Source: Fusobacteriaceae bacterium UBA2433
Lineage (GTDB): Bacteria > Fusobacteriota > Fusobacteriia > Fusobacteriales > Fusobacteriaceae
Length of the DNA stretch: 10,411 nt
Assembly: GCA_002342785.1 (NCBI GenBank)
Contig: DDQV01000041.1
Span: 1 to 10,411, forward strand
Reading direction: 5' to 3'
The notes under the pieces were generated by a model that worked only from the letters and a program-made list of their open reading frames with translations, was not told the origin of the DNA and made no database searches. A program made the translations under genes and the position numbers. Positions 1-6,301 of the stretch are shown piece by piece (position 1 is the first letter of the stretch; every line of letters begins with the position of its first letter).

Positions 1-43
1 TTATTTTATGACAAAATTACAGTGATTCTTAATAAGATAAACT

Positions 44-77
44 AAAAAGAGAATCTCTATTATATATAGAAATTCTC
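44..77 (-). terminator. Rho-independent terminator of the vor operon
   Basis: Read on the minus strand, GAGAAT and TCTAT pair with ATAGA and ATTCTC around an ATATA loop. There is one internal mismatch, giving an 11-bp stem, and a run of five U follows (the aaaaa at 44-48 on the plus strand). It lies about 46 nt past the stop codon of the gamma subunit gene, where the operon should end. Confidence 0.8.
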
Positions 78-123
78 CCTTTAAAAGTATTTTAGTATTA
101 ATTTTTATTTGATTTAAAAATTA

Positions 124-663
124 TTATTTTACTGCTTCTGCACCTTTGTTTAAAGCTTCTCTGTTCATAGGAATAAATTTTGCTTTATTCTCTCCAAAAA
201 CTTTTAGAAAAGCTTGTAAGATACTATCTTGATCTACAGTCTTGGTTAGTTCTAAAAAAGCTCCTAACATAACCATATTAGCTGCTTTAACAGTTCCACA
301 TGATTCAGCTATTGTATTTGCATCAATATAAAATGCATCTATGTCTGTTCTAGTTGTCTTTTCTTTAATTAGAGATGAATTTATAAGTATCTTTCCTCCA
401 GAAATTACATCTATTTCAAATTTATCTAAAGAAGGTTTGTTCATAGCTATTAAACATGTAGCATCTTCTGCAACAACAGGAGAGCCAATAAAATTATCAG
501 ATACAATAACACCACAATTAGCAGTTCCTCCTCTCATTTCAGGACCATAAGATGGTAACCATGAAACTTGCTTCTCTTCTATCATTCCAGCATATGCTAA
601 TAATTTTCCTAAAGACATAACACCTTGCCCACCAAATCCAGCAGCGATTACTTTTTCATTCAT
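124..663 (-). CDS. 2-oxoacid:ferredoxin oxidoreductase, gamma subunit
   Basis: This 179-residue protein is the gamma (KorC/VorC-type, POR catalytic gamma domain) subunit of a cytoplasmic 2-oxoacid:ferredoxin oxidoreductase. The family signature is the N-terminal glycine-rich GFGGQGVMSLGKLLA at residues 9-23, followed by SYGPEMRGGTANCGV at 38-52; these are the usual hallmarks, and the length is normal for a stand-alone gamma subunit. The gamma subunit completes the catalytic core with alpha and beta, where the acyl intermediate reacts with CoA. It is the last gene of the operon. Its ATG overlaps the beta-subunit stop as TAATG, and its ribosome binding site (GGAGGGG) lies inside the last codons of the beta gene, so translational coupling is likely. 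A terminator follows. Family assignment is secure; the substrate is not determined by this subunit. Confidence 0.93.
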   Translation of the reverse strand: MNEKVIAAGFGGQGVMSLGKLLAYAGMIEEKQVSWLPSYGPEMRGGTANCGVIVSDNFIGSPVVAEDATCLIAMNKPSLDKFEIDVISGGKILINSSLIKEKTTRTDIDAFYIDANTIAESCGTVKAANMVMLGAFLELTKTVDQDSILQAFLKVFGENKAKFIPMNREALNKGAEAVK

Positions 664-1412
664 TATTTATCCCCTCCTTCAGGAGTTCTAATATTACCTA
701 ATGGGTAATATGGAATCATATTTTCTTCTAGCCATTTTAGTGCATTAACAGGAGTCATTCCCCAGTTTGTAGGACAAGTAGATAATACTTCTATGATTCC
801 AAAACCTTCATTACGCATTTGCATTTCAAAAGCTTTTTTTATAGCAGCCTTAGTTTTTCTAACACCAGCGGGATTATGAACAGAACATCTTTCAACAAAT
901 TTAGCGCCATCTAAAGTGGCTAACATCTCAGATATTTTTATAGGCATTCCTACTTTTTTAGGATCTCTTCCAAGTGGAGCAGTAGTAGCCTTTTGACCTA
1001 CTAAAGTAGTAGGAGCCATTTGTCCTCCAGTCATTCCATATATAGCATTATTAATAAAGATAGTTGTAAATTTTTCTCCTCTAGCTGCAGCATGAACAAT
1101 TTCTGCAGTACCGATAGAAGCTAAATCTCCATCTCCTTGATAAGTAAAAACTACTTTATCAGGGTGAACTCTTTTGATACCAGTAGCTACTGCAGGGGCT
1201 CTTCCATGAGCAGCTTGTTGAACATCACAATTAAAATATTTATATGCAAGTACAGAACATCCAACAGGTGCAACACCAATAGACTCTCCAAGTACGTCTA
1301 ATTCTTCTAAAACTTCTCCAACTAATCTATGAACAATTCCGTGAGTACATCCAGGACAATAGTGAGTTTTAGCATCTGTAAGTCCTTTTGTTTTTTTGAA
1401 AATGACTGCCAT
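663..1412 (-). CDS. 2-oxoacid:ferredoxin oxidoreductase, beta (TPP-binding) subunit
   Basis: This 249-residue subunit binds thiamine pyrophosphate and catalyses decarboxylation of the 2-oxoacid. The TPP/Mg motif GDGD is at residues 93-96, with the paired NN at 121-122. Four cysteines match the ligands of the proximal [4Fe-4S] cluster in KorB/VorA-type beta subunits: C19 and C22 in CPGC, C52 in PVGCS, and C213 in STCPTNW. The cluster passes electrons to the dicluster ferredoxin subunit. The length is normal for a separate, non-fused beta subunit. Its start overlaps the alpha stop by one base (TAATG). The GGAGG ribosome binding site is contained in the Gly-Gly codons at the alpha C-terminus. 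The protein itself ends GGDK and carries the binding site for the gamma gene in the same way. Confidence 0.94.
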   Translation of the reverse strand: MAVIFKKTKGLTDAKTHYCPGCTHGIVHRLVGEVLEELDVLGESIGVAPVGCSVLAYKYFNCDVQQAAHGRAPAVATGIKRVHPDKVVFTYQGDGDLASIGTAEIVHAAARGEKFTTIFINNAIYGMTGGQMAPTTLVGQKATTAPLGRDPKKVGMPIKISEMLATLDGAKFVERCSVHNPAGVRKTKAAIKKAFEMQMRNEGFGIIEVLSTCPTNWGMTPVNALKWLEENMIPYYPLGNIRTPEGGDK

Positions 1413-2473
1413 TATTTAGCACCTCCAATAAGTTTCATAACTGCTTCTACAACACCTTTAGGAGTAGGAATAACTCCACCAGTTCTTCCAAAGAATGCAG
1501 TTGGTAATTTGCCATTTAATGCTAATCTAACATCCTCAATCATTTGACCTCGACTCATTTCAACACTTAAAACAGTAGTTGTAGTAGAATCAATGTGGTC
1601 AAATGCTTTTTTAGGAAATGGCCATAATGTGATTGGTCTGATTAGTCCAACTTTAATACCATCTTTTTCTAAAATATTGATAGCATTTTTTACTATTCTA
1701 GCAGTTGTTCCATAAGCTGTAATAACTATTTCGGCACCTTCTAACTTATATTCTTCCCATCTACATTCATTTTTTTCCATTAAATCATGTTTTTTTTCTA
1801 ATTTAAGAATGTGATCTTCTAAATCTTGAGCATCTAAAAATAGGGAATTGATAATATTAGGTTCTCTTTTTTCTTTTGTTCCATCAGTGGCCCATAATTT
1901 TTTTTCTAAATTTCTATGAGTTCTTTCTTTAAATTCAACTGGTTCCATCATTTGACCGATCATTCCATCAGCTATGACCATAACAGGAGTTCTATATTGA
2001 TCAGCCACGTCAAAAGCTTCTTGAATTAAATCTACTGTTTCTTGAATAGAAGCTGGAGCATACACTGGCATATAATAATCTCCATTACCTCCACCTTTAA
2101 CTGACATGAAATAGTCAGATTGAGCAGGTTGAATACCTCCTAAACCAGGACCCCCTCTCATCATATTTACTATAACAGCTGGTAATTCTGCTCCAGCTAA
2201 ATAAGATATTCCTTCTTGTTTGAGCGCTATACCAGGTGAAGAAGATGAAGTCATTACTCTAGCTCCTGATCCAGCAGCACCGTAAACCATATTTATAGCA
2301 GCTACTTCAGATTCAGCTTGAACAAATTCTCCTCCAACTTCAGGAAGTTTTTTAGACATATACTCTGGAATTTCATTTTGTGGTGTGATAGGATAACCGA
2401 AGAAGTATTTGCATCCAGCTTTAATAGCAGCTGCACCAACGGCTTCGTTTCCTTTCATAAGTACTTTAGACAT
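1412..2473 (-). CDS. vorB: 2-oxoacid:ferredoxin oxidoreductase, alpha subunit (VorB-type, probable 3-methyl-2-oxobutanoate dehydrogenase)
   Basis: This 353-residue alpha subunit has the pyrimidine-binding domain of the POR family at roughly residues 7-235: GYPITPQNEIPEYMS (26-40), QAESEVAAINM (52-62) and the RGGPGLGGIQPAQSD segment (106-120). A transketolase C-like domain follows at about 245-345 (ITAYGTTARIVKNA and onward). The wording of these motifs matches proteins usually annotated as VorB, acting on branched-chain 2-oxoacids such as 3-methyl-2-oxobutanoate, with acyl-CoA and reduced ferredoxin as products. The delta-alpha-beta-gamma order is also seen in 2-oxoglutarate enzymes (korDABC/oorDABC), so 2-oxoglutarate cannot be excluded. 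The start has a strong AGGAGG site 9 nt upstream, and the gene begins 17 nt after the ferredoxin stop. The C-terminal IGGAK encodes the next gene's ribosome binding site. Confidence 0.9.
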   Translation of the reverse strand: MSKVLMKGNEAVGAAAIKAGCKYFFGYPITPQNEIPEYMSKKLPEVGGEFVQAESEVAAINMVYGAAGSGARVMTSSSSPGIALKQEGISYLAGAELPAVIVNMMRGGPGLGGIQPAQSDYFMSVKGGGNGDYYMPVYAPASIQETVDLIQEAFDVADQYRTPVMVIADGMIGQMMEPVEFKERTHRNLEKKLWATDGTKEKREPNIINSLFLDAQDLEDHILKLEKKHDLMEKNECRWEEYKLEGAEIVITAYGTTARIVKNAINILEKDGIKVGLIRPITLWPFPKKAFDHIDSTTTTVLSVEMSRGQMIEDVRLALNGKLPTAFFGRTGGVIPTPKGVVEAVMKLIGGAK

Positions 2474-2490
2474 TATTTAGTCCTCCTTTA

Positions 2491-2712
2491 TTAATTTCTT
2501 TCAACTGTGATAACAGAATCTGGACACATAAGACCGCATTGAGCACAACCAATACATTTTTCTTTGTTTGTTTCACTTATGTGAGAAGGGTTATATCCCT
2601 TTGAGTTTGTAGTAGTTCTATCTAATTCGATTATTTTAACTGGACAGACAGACACACATAGCTCACAACCTTTACAACGTTCTGAATTAAAAGTAACCAT
2701 TCCTTTAGCCAT
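2491..2712 (-). CDS. 2-oxoacid:ferredoxin oxidoreductase, delta subunit (2x[4Fe-4S] ferredoxin)
   Basis: This 73-residue dicluster ferredoxin has two CxxCxxCxxxCP motifs: C13, C16, C19 and C23, then C53, C56, C59 and C63. By the standard arrangement, the first three cysteines of each motif plus the last of the other hold two [4Fe-4S] clusters. As the delta subunit it takes electrons from the beta-subunit cluster and hands them to free ferredoxin. The insert between the motifs is about 29 residues and carries no extra cysteines. The start is supported by AGGAGG 7 nt upstream. It lies 68 nt after the NTPase gene with no obvious terminator between, and 17 nt before the alpha gene, so it belongs to the same transcript. 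Confidence 0.93.
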   Translation of the reverse strand: MAKGMVTFNSERCKGCELCVSVCPVKIIELDRTTTNSKGYNPSHISETNKEKCIGCAQCGLMCPDSVITVERN

Positions 2713-2780
2713 TCTAAACCTCCTAATTTATATTTATATAGGGCAGTAAAAGATACTACTCTTGTGTTTATCATATTTTT

Positions 2781-3455
2781 TTAACTCATCCAATCTTCTC
2801 TCATTATTAGAGAGGTAGTTATAGAAATATCTTTTAGTTCATGAGGCAGTTGTTTTTCAACCTCTTCGATACATGATATATATTTAATTGGGATATTTGT
2901 TTTCTTTGAAATTTCTTCACAAATTTTTTGGCCAAATAAAACATCTTCTATTGTAGTGTTTTTCATCATATGAGTATTATTTATTAAACCTGTAACTTTA
3001 AGTTTGGTTGTTTCTTCAATATTTTTTAGATAAGATATTGCATCTGCAGCATTTTGTGTTTCAGGTCTATAGGCGTTAACAACAAAAAACATATCATAAT
3101 CACCAAATTCAATATTTTTAGAGTAAGGAGCTAAAGCTCTAGCACCGACATCATCTCCTCCAACATCTAAAATTAAGTTCCATTCGTTTCCTACAATTAA
3201 TGTACCTACTTCACCACTTATTGCTGGAATATCAAGAGCTGTTCCCTCTATAGAACTAGATATAACTTTAATGCCCCTCTCTCTTAAAAATTTAGCTTTT
3301 TCTCTACTTCTAAAATATGGATTGACTATATCTATATCAGCAATGGCAACTTTATCTTGAGATGCCTTAAGAAGTAAAGAATAGTTTATAGCAAATTCAG
3401 TTTTTCCACTTCCATAGTGACCACAAATAATTATAATTCTATTATCTTTTAGCAT
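2781..3455 (-). CDS. P-loop NTPase (SIMIBI/MinD-like fold) leading the vor operon; role unknown
   Basis: This 224-residue soluble ATP/GTP-binding protein has a Walker A GHYGSGKT at residues 12-19. It lacks the extra signature lysine of MinD/ParA (KGGxGKT). A switch-like ADIDIVNPYFRSREK (39-53), a Walker B-type LILDVGGDDVGA (94-105) and GLINNTHM (157-164) at the base-recognition position follow. This order is that of SIMIBI-class NTPases, the group holding MinD, NifH, CobQ-like and metal-chaperone GTPases. There are no metal-binding cysteine pairs and no membrane segment. It is the first gene after the operon promoter, with AGGAGG upstream of its ATG. Its place before a Fe-S/TPP oxidoreductase suggests, by inference only, a part in assembling or activating that enzyme. 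No specific function can be named. Confidence 0.85.
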   Translation of the reverse strand: MLKDNRIIIICGHYGSGKTEFAINYSLLLKASQDKVAIADIDIVNPYFRSREKAKFLRERGIKVISSSIEGTALDIPAISGEVGTLIVGNEWNLILDVGGDDVGARALAPYSKNIEFGDYDMFFVVNAYRPETQNAADAISYLKNIEETTKLKVTGLINNTHMMKNTTIEDVLFGQKICEEISKKTNIPIKYISCIEEVEKQLPHELKDISITTSLIMREDWMS

Positions 3456-3496
3456 TCCGTCCTCCTAAGTTACTATTTTTTTAGTACATATAATTA

Positions 3497-3526
3497 ATTA
3501 TACTTTAAAAAATATATAAAAGTCAA
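3497..3526 (-). promoter_or_regulatory. Sigma70-type promoter of the vor operon
   Basis: On the minus strand, the -35 TTGACT (3521-3526) and -10 TATAAT (3497-3502) are separated by 18 bp. The predicted start is near 3490, giving a leader of about 35 nt to the NTPase ATG at 3455. It is the only near-consensus promoter seen upstream of the operon. Confidence 0.75.
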
Positions 3527-3745
3527 TAACAAAAAAACTTTTTTCTAGATAAAAAGAATTAAAATAGTATATAATGTCTGAAAAATATACGTTTTAGAAA
3601 CAAAAATAAATTAGTTTGTAAAATATTTAGAAAAAATAAAGAATTATAGTACTTAAAAAATGGACAAAAATTATTAAGAAATGAATTGATTTAATTTTTT
3701 ATATATTTTTAGGTTATAATCCATAAGAAATGAGTATAATAATTT

Positions 3746-3760
3746 TGAAAATGATTATGA
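3746..3760. promoter_or_regulatory. Possible Fur/PerR-family operator
   Basis: TGAAAATGATTATGA matches the 7-1-7 Fur consensus TGATAATNATTATCA at 12 of 14 fixed positions. It lies just after a TATAAT (3735-3740) that lacks a good -35. It is about 125 bp upstream of the ridA -35 and about 220 bp upstream of the vor -35, so it is not placed to block either promoter directly. A chance match is quite possible in DNA this AT-rich. Confidence 0.25.
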
Positions 3761-3884
3761 TAAGAATTTAAAGTTTTTTATTTATTTATTAACATTTTAC
3801 TATACTCTTAAAACAAAAATTTTCTTATTTTTTAGAAAAAATTAAAATATATTTTGAAATTAAAAAATGAAAATTAAATTTTTA

Positions 3885-3912
3885 TTGACATAAAATAAAA
3901 AAATTGTATAAT
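3885..3912 (+). promoter_or_regulatory. Consensus sigma70 promoter of ridA
   Basis: A perfect -35 TTGACA (3885-3890) and a perfect -10 TATAAT (3907-3912) are separated by 16 bp. The predicted start is near 3919, giving a leader of about 33 nt that carries GGAGGT at 3941-3946 before the ridA ATG. High constitutive expression is expected. Confidence 0.85.
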
Positions 3913-3952
3913 TATAGCAGTCAATATAAAACAAAAAAATGGAGGTAAGATC

Positions 3953-4333
3953 ATGTCAAAAAGATATATTCATACTGAAAACGCACCAGCTGCATTGGGT
4001 CCATATTCACAAGCGGTAGAAATAAAAGGGACGTTATACGTTTCAGGACAAATTCCATTTGTACCATCTACAATGGAATTAGTATCTGATGATATACAAG
4101 AACAAACTAGACAATCATTAGAAAATATAAAGGCTATCCTTACAGAAGCTGGATATTCTTTAGCTGATGTAGTCAAGGCTGGATTGTTCATTAAAGATAT
4201 GAATGATTTTGGAAAAATTAATGAGATCTATGCAGAGTATTTCACAGAAACAAAACCTGCTAGAGCTTGTGTAGAGGTAGCTAGATTACCAAAAGATGTA
4301 AAAATTGAAATTGAAGTGATTGCAGTAAAATAA
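3953..4333 (+). CDS. ridA: RidA family reactive enamine/imine deaminase
   Basis: This 126-residue cytoplasmic protein of the RidA (YjgF/YER057c/UK114) family hydrolyses reactive 2-aminoacrylate-type enamines and imines, released by PLP enzymes such as serine/threonine dehydratases, to 2-oxoacids and ammonia. The family motifs are complete: GPYSQAV (16-22), YVSGQIPF (29-36) and PARACVEVARLPKD (102-115). R104 matches the substrate carboxylate-binding arginine (R105 in E. coli RidA) and E119 the conserved glutamate (E120). It should form a trimer with active sites between subunits. The length is normal. The ATG is preceded by GGAGGT and its own consensus promoter, and a terminator follows, so it is a single-gene unit. 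It diverges from the 2-oxoacid oxidoreductase operon, which consumes the class of product RidA makes. Confidence 0.95.
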   Translation: MSKRYIHTENAPAALGPYSQAVEIKGTLYVSGQIPFVPSTMELVSDDIQEQTRQSLENIKAILTEAGYSLADVVKAGLFIKDMNDFGKINEIYAEYFTETKPARACVEVARLPKDVKIEIEVIAVK

Positions 4334-4343
4334 TTTAAATAAT

Positions 4344-4390
4344 AAAAAAAAAGATAACTTTTGTATTATTATAGAAGTTATTTTTTTTAT
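4344..4390 (+). terminator. Rho-independent terminator after ridA
   Basis: ATAACTT (4354-4360) pairs with AAGTTAT (4375-4381). The stem is extended by flanking A/U pairs and one G-U pair, and eight T follow (4381-4388). It starts about 10 nt after the ridA stop. Confidence 0.8.
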
Positions 4391-4425
4391 TTAAAGAGAT
4401 TGTTTTGTAAAGAGAAGAGAAATCT

Positions 4426-4453
4426 TTGAACTACTGAATTTGAAAAGTATGAT
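4426..4453 (+). promoter_or_regulatory. Probable promoter of the M18 aminopeptidase gene
   Basis: A -35 TTGAAC (4426-4431) and a -10 TATGAT (4448-4453) are separated by 16 bp. The predicted start is near 4460 with a leader of about 84 nt. It lies between the ridA terminator and the aminopeptidase ribosome binding site (AAGGAGAG just before 4540). Confidence 0.6.
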
Positions 4454-4543
4454 ACTATTTAAATATAAACTTGAAAAAAGATAGTTAAAAATGGTTAGTT
4501 AAAACAACTTTATTTCACTAAAATTTATAAAGGAGAGTAAAAA

Positions 4544-5935
4544 ATGTTTTATAAAAGAGAAAATGGATGGAAAAATATTGAGGAATCTATAAAAAAAAAT
4601 ATAATAGATTTTTCAGAGGGATATAAAAATTTTTTAGATTTAGCCAAAACAGAGAGGGAGGTAATAACTCATTCTCAAAAAATGGCAGAAGCTAATGGTT
4701 TCGTAAATGCAGAATCTGTAGAAATTTTAAAAGCTGGAGACAAAGTTTTTTATAATAATAGAGGGAAAAACCTTATCTTAGCAATTATTGGAAAGGAAGA
4801 TATTTTAAAGGGTGCTAACTTTGTAGTCTCCCATGTAGATTCTCCAAGATTGGATTTAAAACAAAATCCCCTCTATGAAGATGTTGATTTTGCACTTTTA
4901 AAAACTCATTACTATGGAGGAATAAAAAAATATCAATGGGCATCTAGAGCTTTATCTTTACATGGTGTGGTAGCTTTAAAAGATGGTAGACTCATAGATA
5001 TAGTTGTGGGAGAAGATCCTAGTGATCCTGTATTTGTAATTCCTGATCTGTTACCTCATTTGGATAAATATGTCCAAAGAGATCGAAAATCTAATGAAGT
5101 ATTAAAAGGGGAGGAGATGAATATTATTGTCGGTTCTACCCCTACAACAATGAAAGATGGAGAGATGAAAGAGTATTTTAAGTATACAATCTTAAAGAAA
5201 TTAAATGATGATTATGGAATAATAGAAGAGGATTTTATATCAGCTGAATTACAATTAGTTCCTGCAGAAAAAGCTAGAGATATTGGTTTTGATAGAGCTA
5301 TAGTAGGAGCATATGGTCACGATGATAGAATATGTGGATATACTTCAATGATTTCTATGTTTGATTTGAAAGAAATTCCTAGAAGAACTTCTATATGTTA
5401 TTTAGCAGATAAGGAAGAAGTAGGTTCTATGGGTTCTACAGGATTACAGTCTAAATATTTAAATTATTTTATGGGAGATATTATTTTTAAAATTCTAGGA
5501 GATAAATTTAATGATCAATTGTTAAGAAAAGTTTTGTGGAACTCACATGCTCTATCTTCTGATGTAAATGCTGGTCTTAATCCATTATTCAAATCGGTGC
5601 ACGATGAGCAAAATGCAAGTAAGTTAGGATATGGAATAGTTCTTACTAAATATACTGGATCTGGAGGAAAAGGTGGATCATCTGATGCAGATGCAGAATA
5701 TATAGCTGAACTTAGAGCAATATTTGATAATGCAAATATCAAATGGCAGACAGGAATGCTTGGAAAGATAGACGAAGGTGGTGGTGGAACAGTTGCAATG
5801 TTCTTAGCTAATTATGGAATCAGAACTATCGATGCAGGAGCTGCATTATTATCTATGCATTCACCTGTTGAGTTAGCATCAAAATATGATATATACGAAA
5901 TTTATAGAGCTTATAAAGTATTTTATAATTTTTAA
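4544..5935 (+). CDS. M18 family zinc metallo-aminopeptidase
   Basis: This 463-residue cytoplasmic aminopeptidase of peptidase family M18 (aspartyl aminopeptidase/yeast aminopeptidase I type) removes N-terminal residues from peptides. All elements of the di-zinc centre are visible: SHVDSP (H97 ligand, D99), YGHDD (bridging aspartate at 260/261), KEEVGS (catalytic E291, ligand E292), SSDVNA (D340) and SMHSP (H439). A glycine-rich GSGGKGGSSDADAEY lies at 372-386. The length is typical. There is no signal peptide; the protein should form the family's tetrahedral dodecamer. The start is set by AAGGAGAG upstream. It is monocistronic, with its own promoter and terminator. In a peptide-fermenting organism it would feed amino acids into pathways such as the neighbouring 2-oxoacid oxidoreductase. 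Substrate preference (acidic or broad) cannot be read from sequence. Confidence 0.93.
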   Translation: MFYKRENGWKNIEESIKKNIIDFSEGYKNFLDLAKTEREVITHSQKMAEANGFVNAESVEILKAGDKVFYNNRGKNLILAIIGKEDILKGANFVVSHVDSPRLDLKQNPLYEDVDFALLKTHYYGGIKKYQWASRALSLHGVVALKDGRLIDIVVGEDPSDPVFVIPDLLPHLDKYVQRDRKSNEVLKGEEMNIIVGSTPTTMKDGEMKEYFKYTILKKLNDDYGIIEEDFISAELQLVPAEKARDIGFDRAIVGAYGHDDRICGYTSMISMFDLKEIPRRTSICYLADKEEVGSMGSTGLQSKYLNYFMGDIIFKILGDKFNDQLLRKVLWNSHALSSDVNAGLNPLFKSVHDEQNASKLGYGIVLTKYTGSGGKGGSSDADAEYIAELRAIFDNANIKWQTGMLGKIDEGGGGTVAMFLANYGIRTIDAGAALLSMHSPVELASKYDIYEIYRAYKVFYNF

Positions 5936-6024
5936 AAACTAAGGTAAAAAAAGAAAAAGTTATATAAAAATTAAAAAAAATATCTTATTTTTTTAGAAAA
6001 TAAAAGAAGAAATAAAAAAAACAG

Positions 6025-6055
6025 AAAAAATAGAACTTTTAGGTTCTATTTTTTT
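6025..6055 (+). terminator. Rho-independent terminator after the M18 aminopeptidase
   Basis: A perfect 12-bp inverted repeat: AAAAAATAGAAC (6025-6036) pairs with GTTCTATTTTTT (6043-6054) around a 6-nt loop, and ends in a T run. The A-rich left arm makes it likely to work in both directions. Confidence 0.88.
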
Positions 6056-6060
6056 ATTTC

Positions 6061-6140
6061 TGAGACCCTCTAATCGGTCAAATAAGGACCGTTTAAAAAC
6101 TTTTTAATGGCGGCGTCAAGATAGAATCTTAAGAAGCCGT
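6061..6140 (+). mobile_element. Possible scar of an IS200/IS605 element (tnpB 3' end/omega-RNA-like)
   Basis: This short island has a higher GC content than its surroundings. Frame 6063-6107 reads RPSNRSNKDRLKTF followed by a stop, which resembles the VRPS-type C-termini of TnpB proteins. It contains a CGGTC/GACCG hairpin (6075-6079/6087-6091). It then has a nested structure in which AATGGC pairs with GCCGTT around AAGAT/ATCTT, ending in GATAGAATCTTAAGAAGCC, a string I recall as typical of IS605 right ends where the omega-RNA scaffold is encoded. No transposase body, left end or target TTAC-type site was identified. The resemblance is from memory and could be fortuitous; a structured leader or small RNA is the alternative. 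Confidence 0.3.
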
Positions 6141-6145
6141 TTTAA

Positions 6146-6174
6146 TTGATAATAAAGGGTAAATATGATAAAAT
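6146..6174 (+). promoter_or_regulatory. Candidate promoter of the yaaA-recF-DUF721-gyrB operon
   Basis: A -35 TTGATA (6146-6151) and a -10 TAAAAT (6169-6174) are separated by 17 bp, with a predicted start near 6181 and a leader of about 120 nt. A second candidate lies just downstream: TTGAAT (6191-6196), 18 bp, TAAAAT (6215-6220). The sequence alone does not decide between them. Confidence 0.5.
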
Positions 6175-6260
6175 ATAATGTATAATTATATTGAATAAAA
6201 GATCTAAATTTTATTAAAATTAATTCTTACTTTGGAAACAATTTAACAGAGTTAGAAATT

Positions 6261-6296
6261 AAGTTGGTTTAGACGATATTCAATTAACTTGGAGGT
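6261..6296 (+). promoter_or_regulatory. Leader hairpin abutting the yaaA ribosome binding site
   Basis: AAGTTGGTT (6261-6269) pairs with AATTAACTT (6282-6290), 9 bp including two G-U pairs, around a 12-nt loop. The Shine-Dalgarno GGAGGT starts at the very next base (6291). The stem could extend into the first two G of the site by G-U pairing, so it might modulate translation. It is a modest, AU-rich stem. Confidence 0.3.
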
Positions 6297-6301
6297 AAAA
6301 A

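Larger units (their letters stand above)
3456..3952. other. Divergent intergenic spacer between the vor operon and ridA
   Basis: This 497-bp, extremely AT-rich non-coding stretch holds the vor promoter at its left end (minus strand), the ridA promoter at its right end (plus strand) and a Fur-like palindrome at 3746-3760. No open reading frame with a ribosome binding site and no convincing stable hairpin was seen in the middle 3540-3880. Confidence 0.7.
5936..6301. other. Intergenic spacer upstream of the yaaA-recF-gyrB operon
   Basis: This 366-bp non-coding stretch contains, in order, the aminopeptidase terminator (6025-6055), a short patch of higher GC resembling an IS605 tnpB 3' end (6061-6140), candidate promoters (from 6146) and a leader with a hairpin beside the yaaA ribosome binding site (6261-6296). 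I saw no TTATCCACA-type DnaA boxes in it. Confidence 0.7.

Noticed and set aside
1..43. Possible end of a neighbouring gene at the left edge
   Set aside because: Stop codons occur in these bases, but no coding pattern can be judged over 43 nt.
341..550. Open frame on the plus strand opposite the gamma subunit gene
   Set aside because: It is the antisense shadow of a clearly recognisable conserved gene, with no promoter or ribosome binding site of its own. The similar frames opposite the alpha/beta junction, ridA, the M18 gene and yaaA were dropped for the same reason.
2713..2780. Possible internal promoter between the NTPase and ferredoxin genes
   Set aside because: TTTACT and TATAAA-like strings exist on the minus strand, but spacing is poor and there is no terminator before them, so read-through from the main promoter explains expression.
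3730..3771. 13-codon ORF (MSIIILKMIMIRI) in the divergent spacer
   Set aside because: No ribosome binding site, low-complexity composition, and expected by chance in AT-rich DNA.
5936..6301. Candidate replication origin upstream of yaaA-recF
   Set aside because: The spacer is AT-rich and beside recF/gyrB, but no TTATCCACA-type box cluster is visible and dnaA is absent. Terminator, promoter and leader account for much of it.
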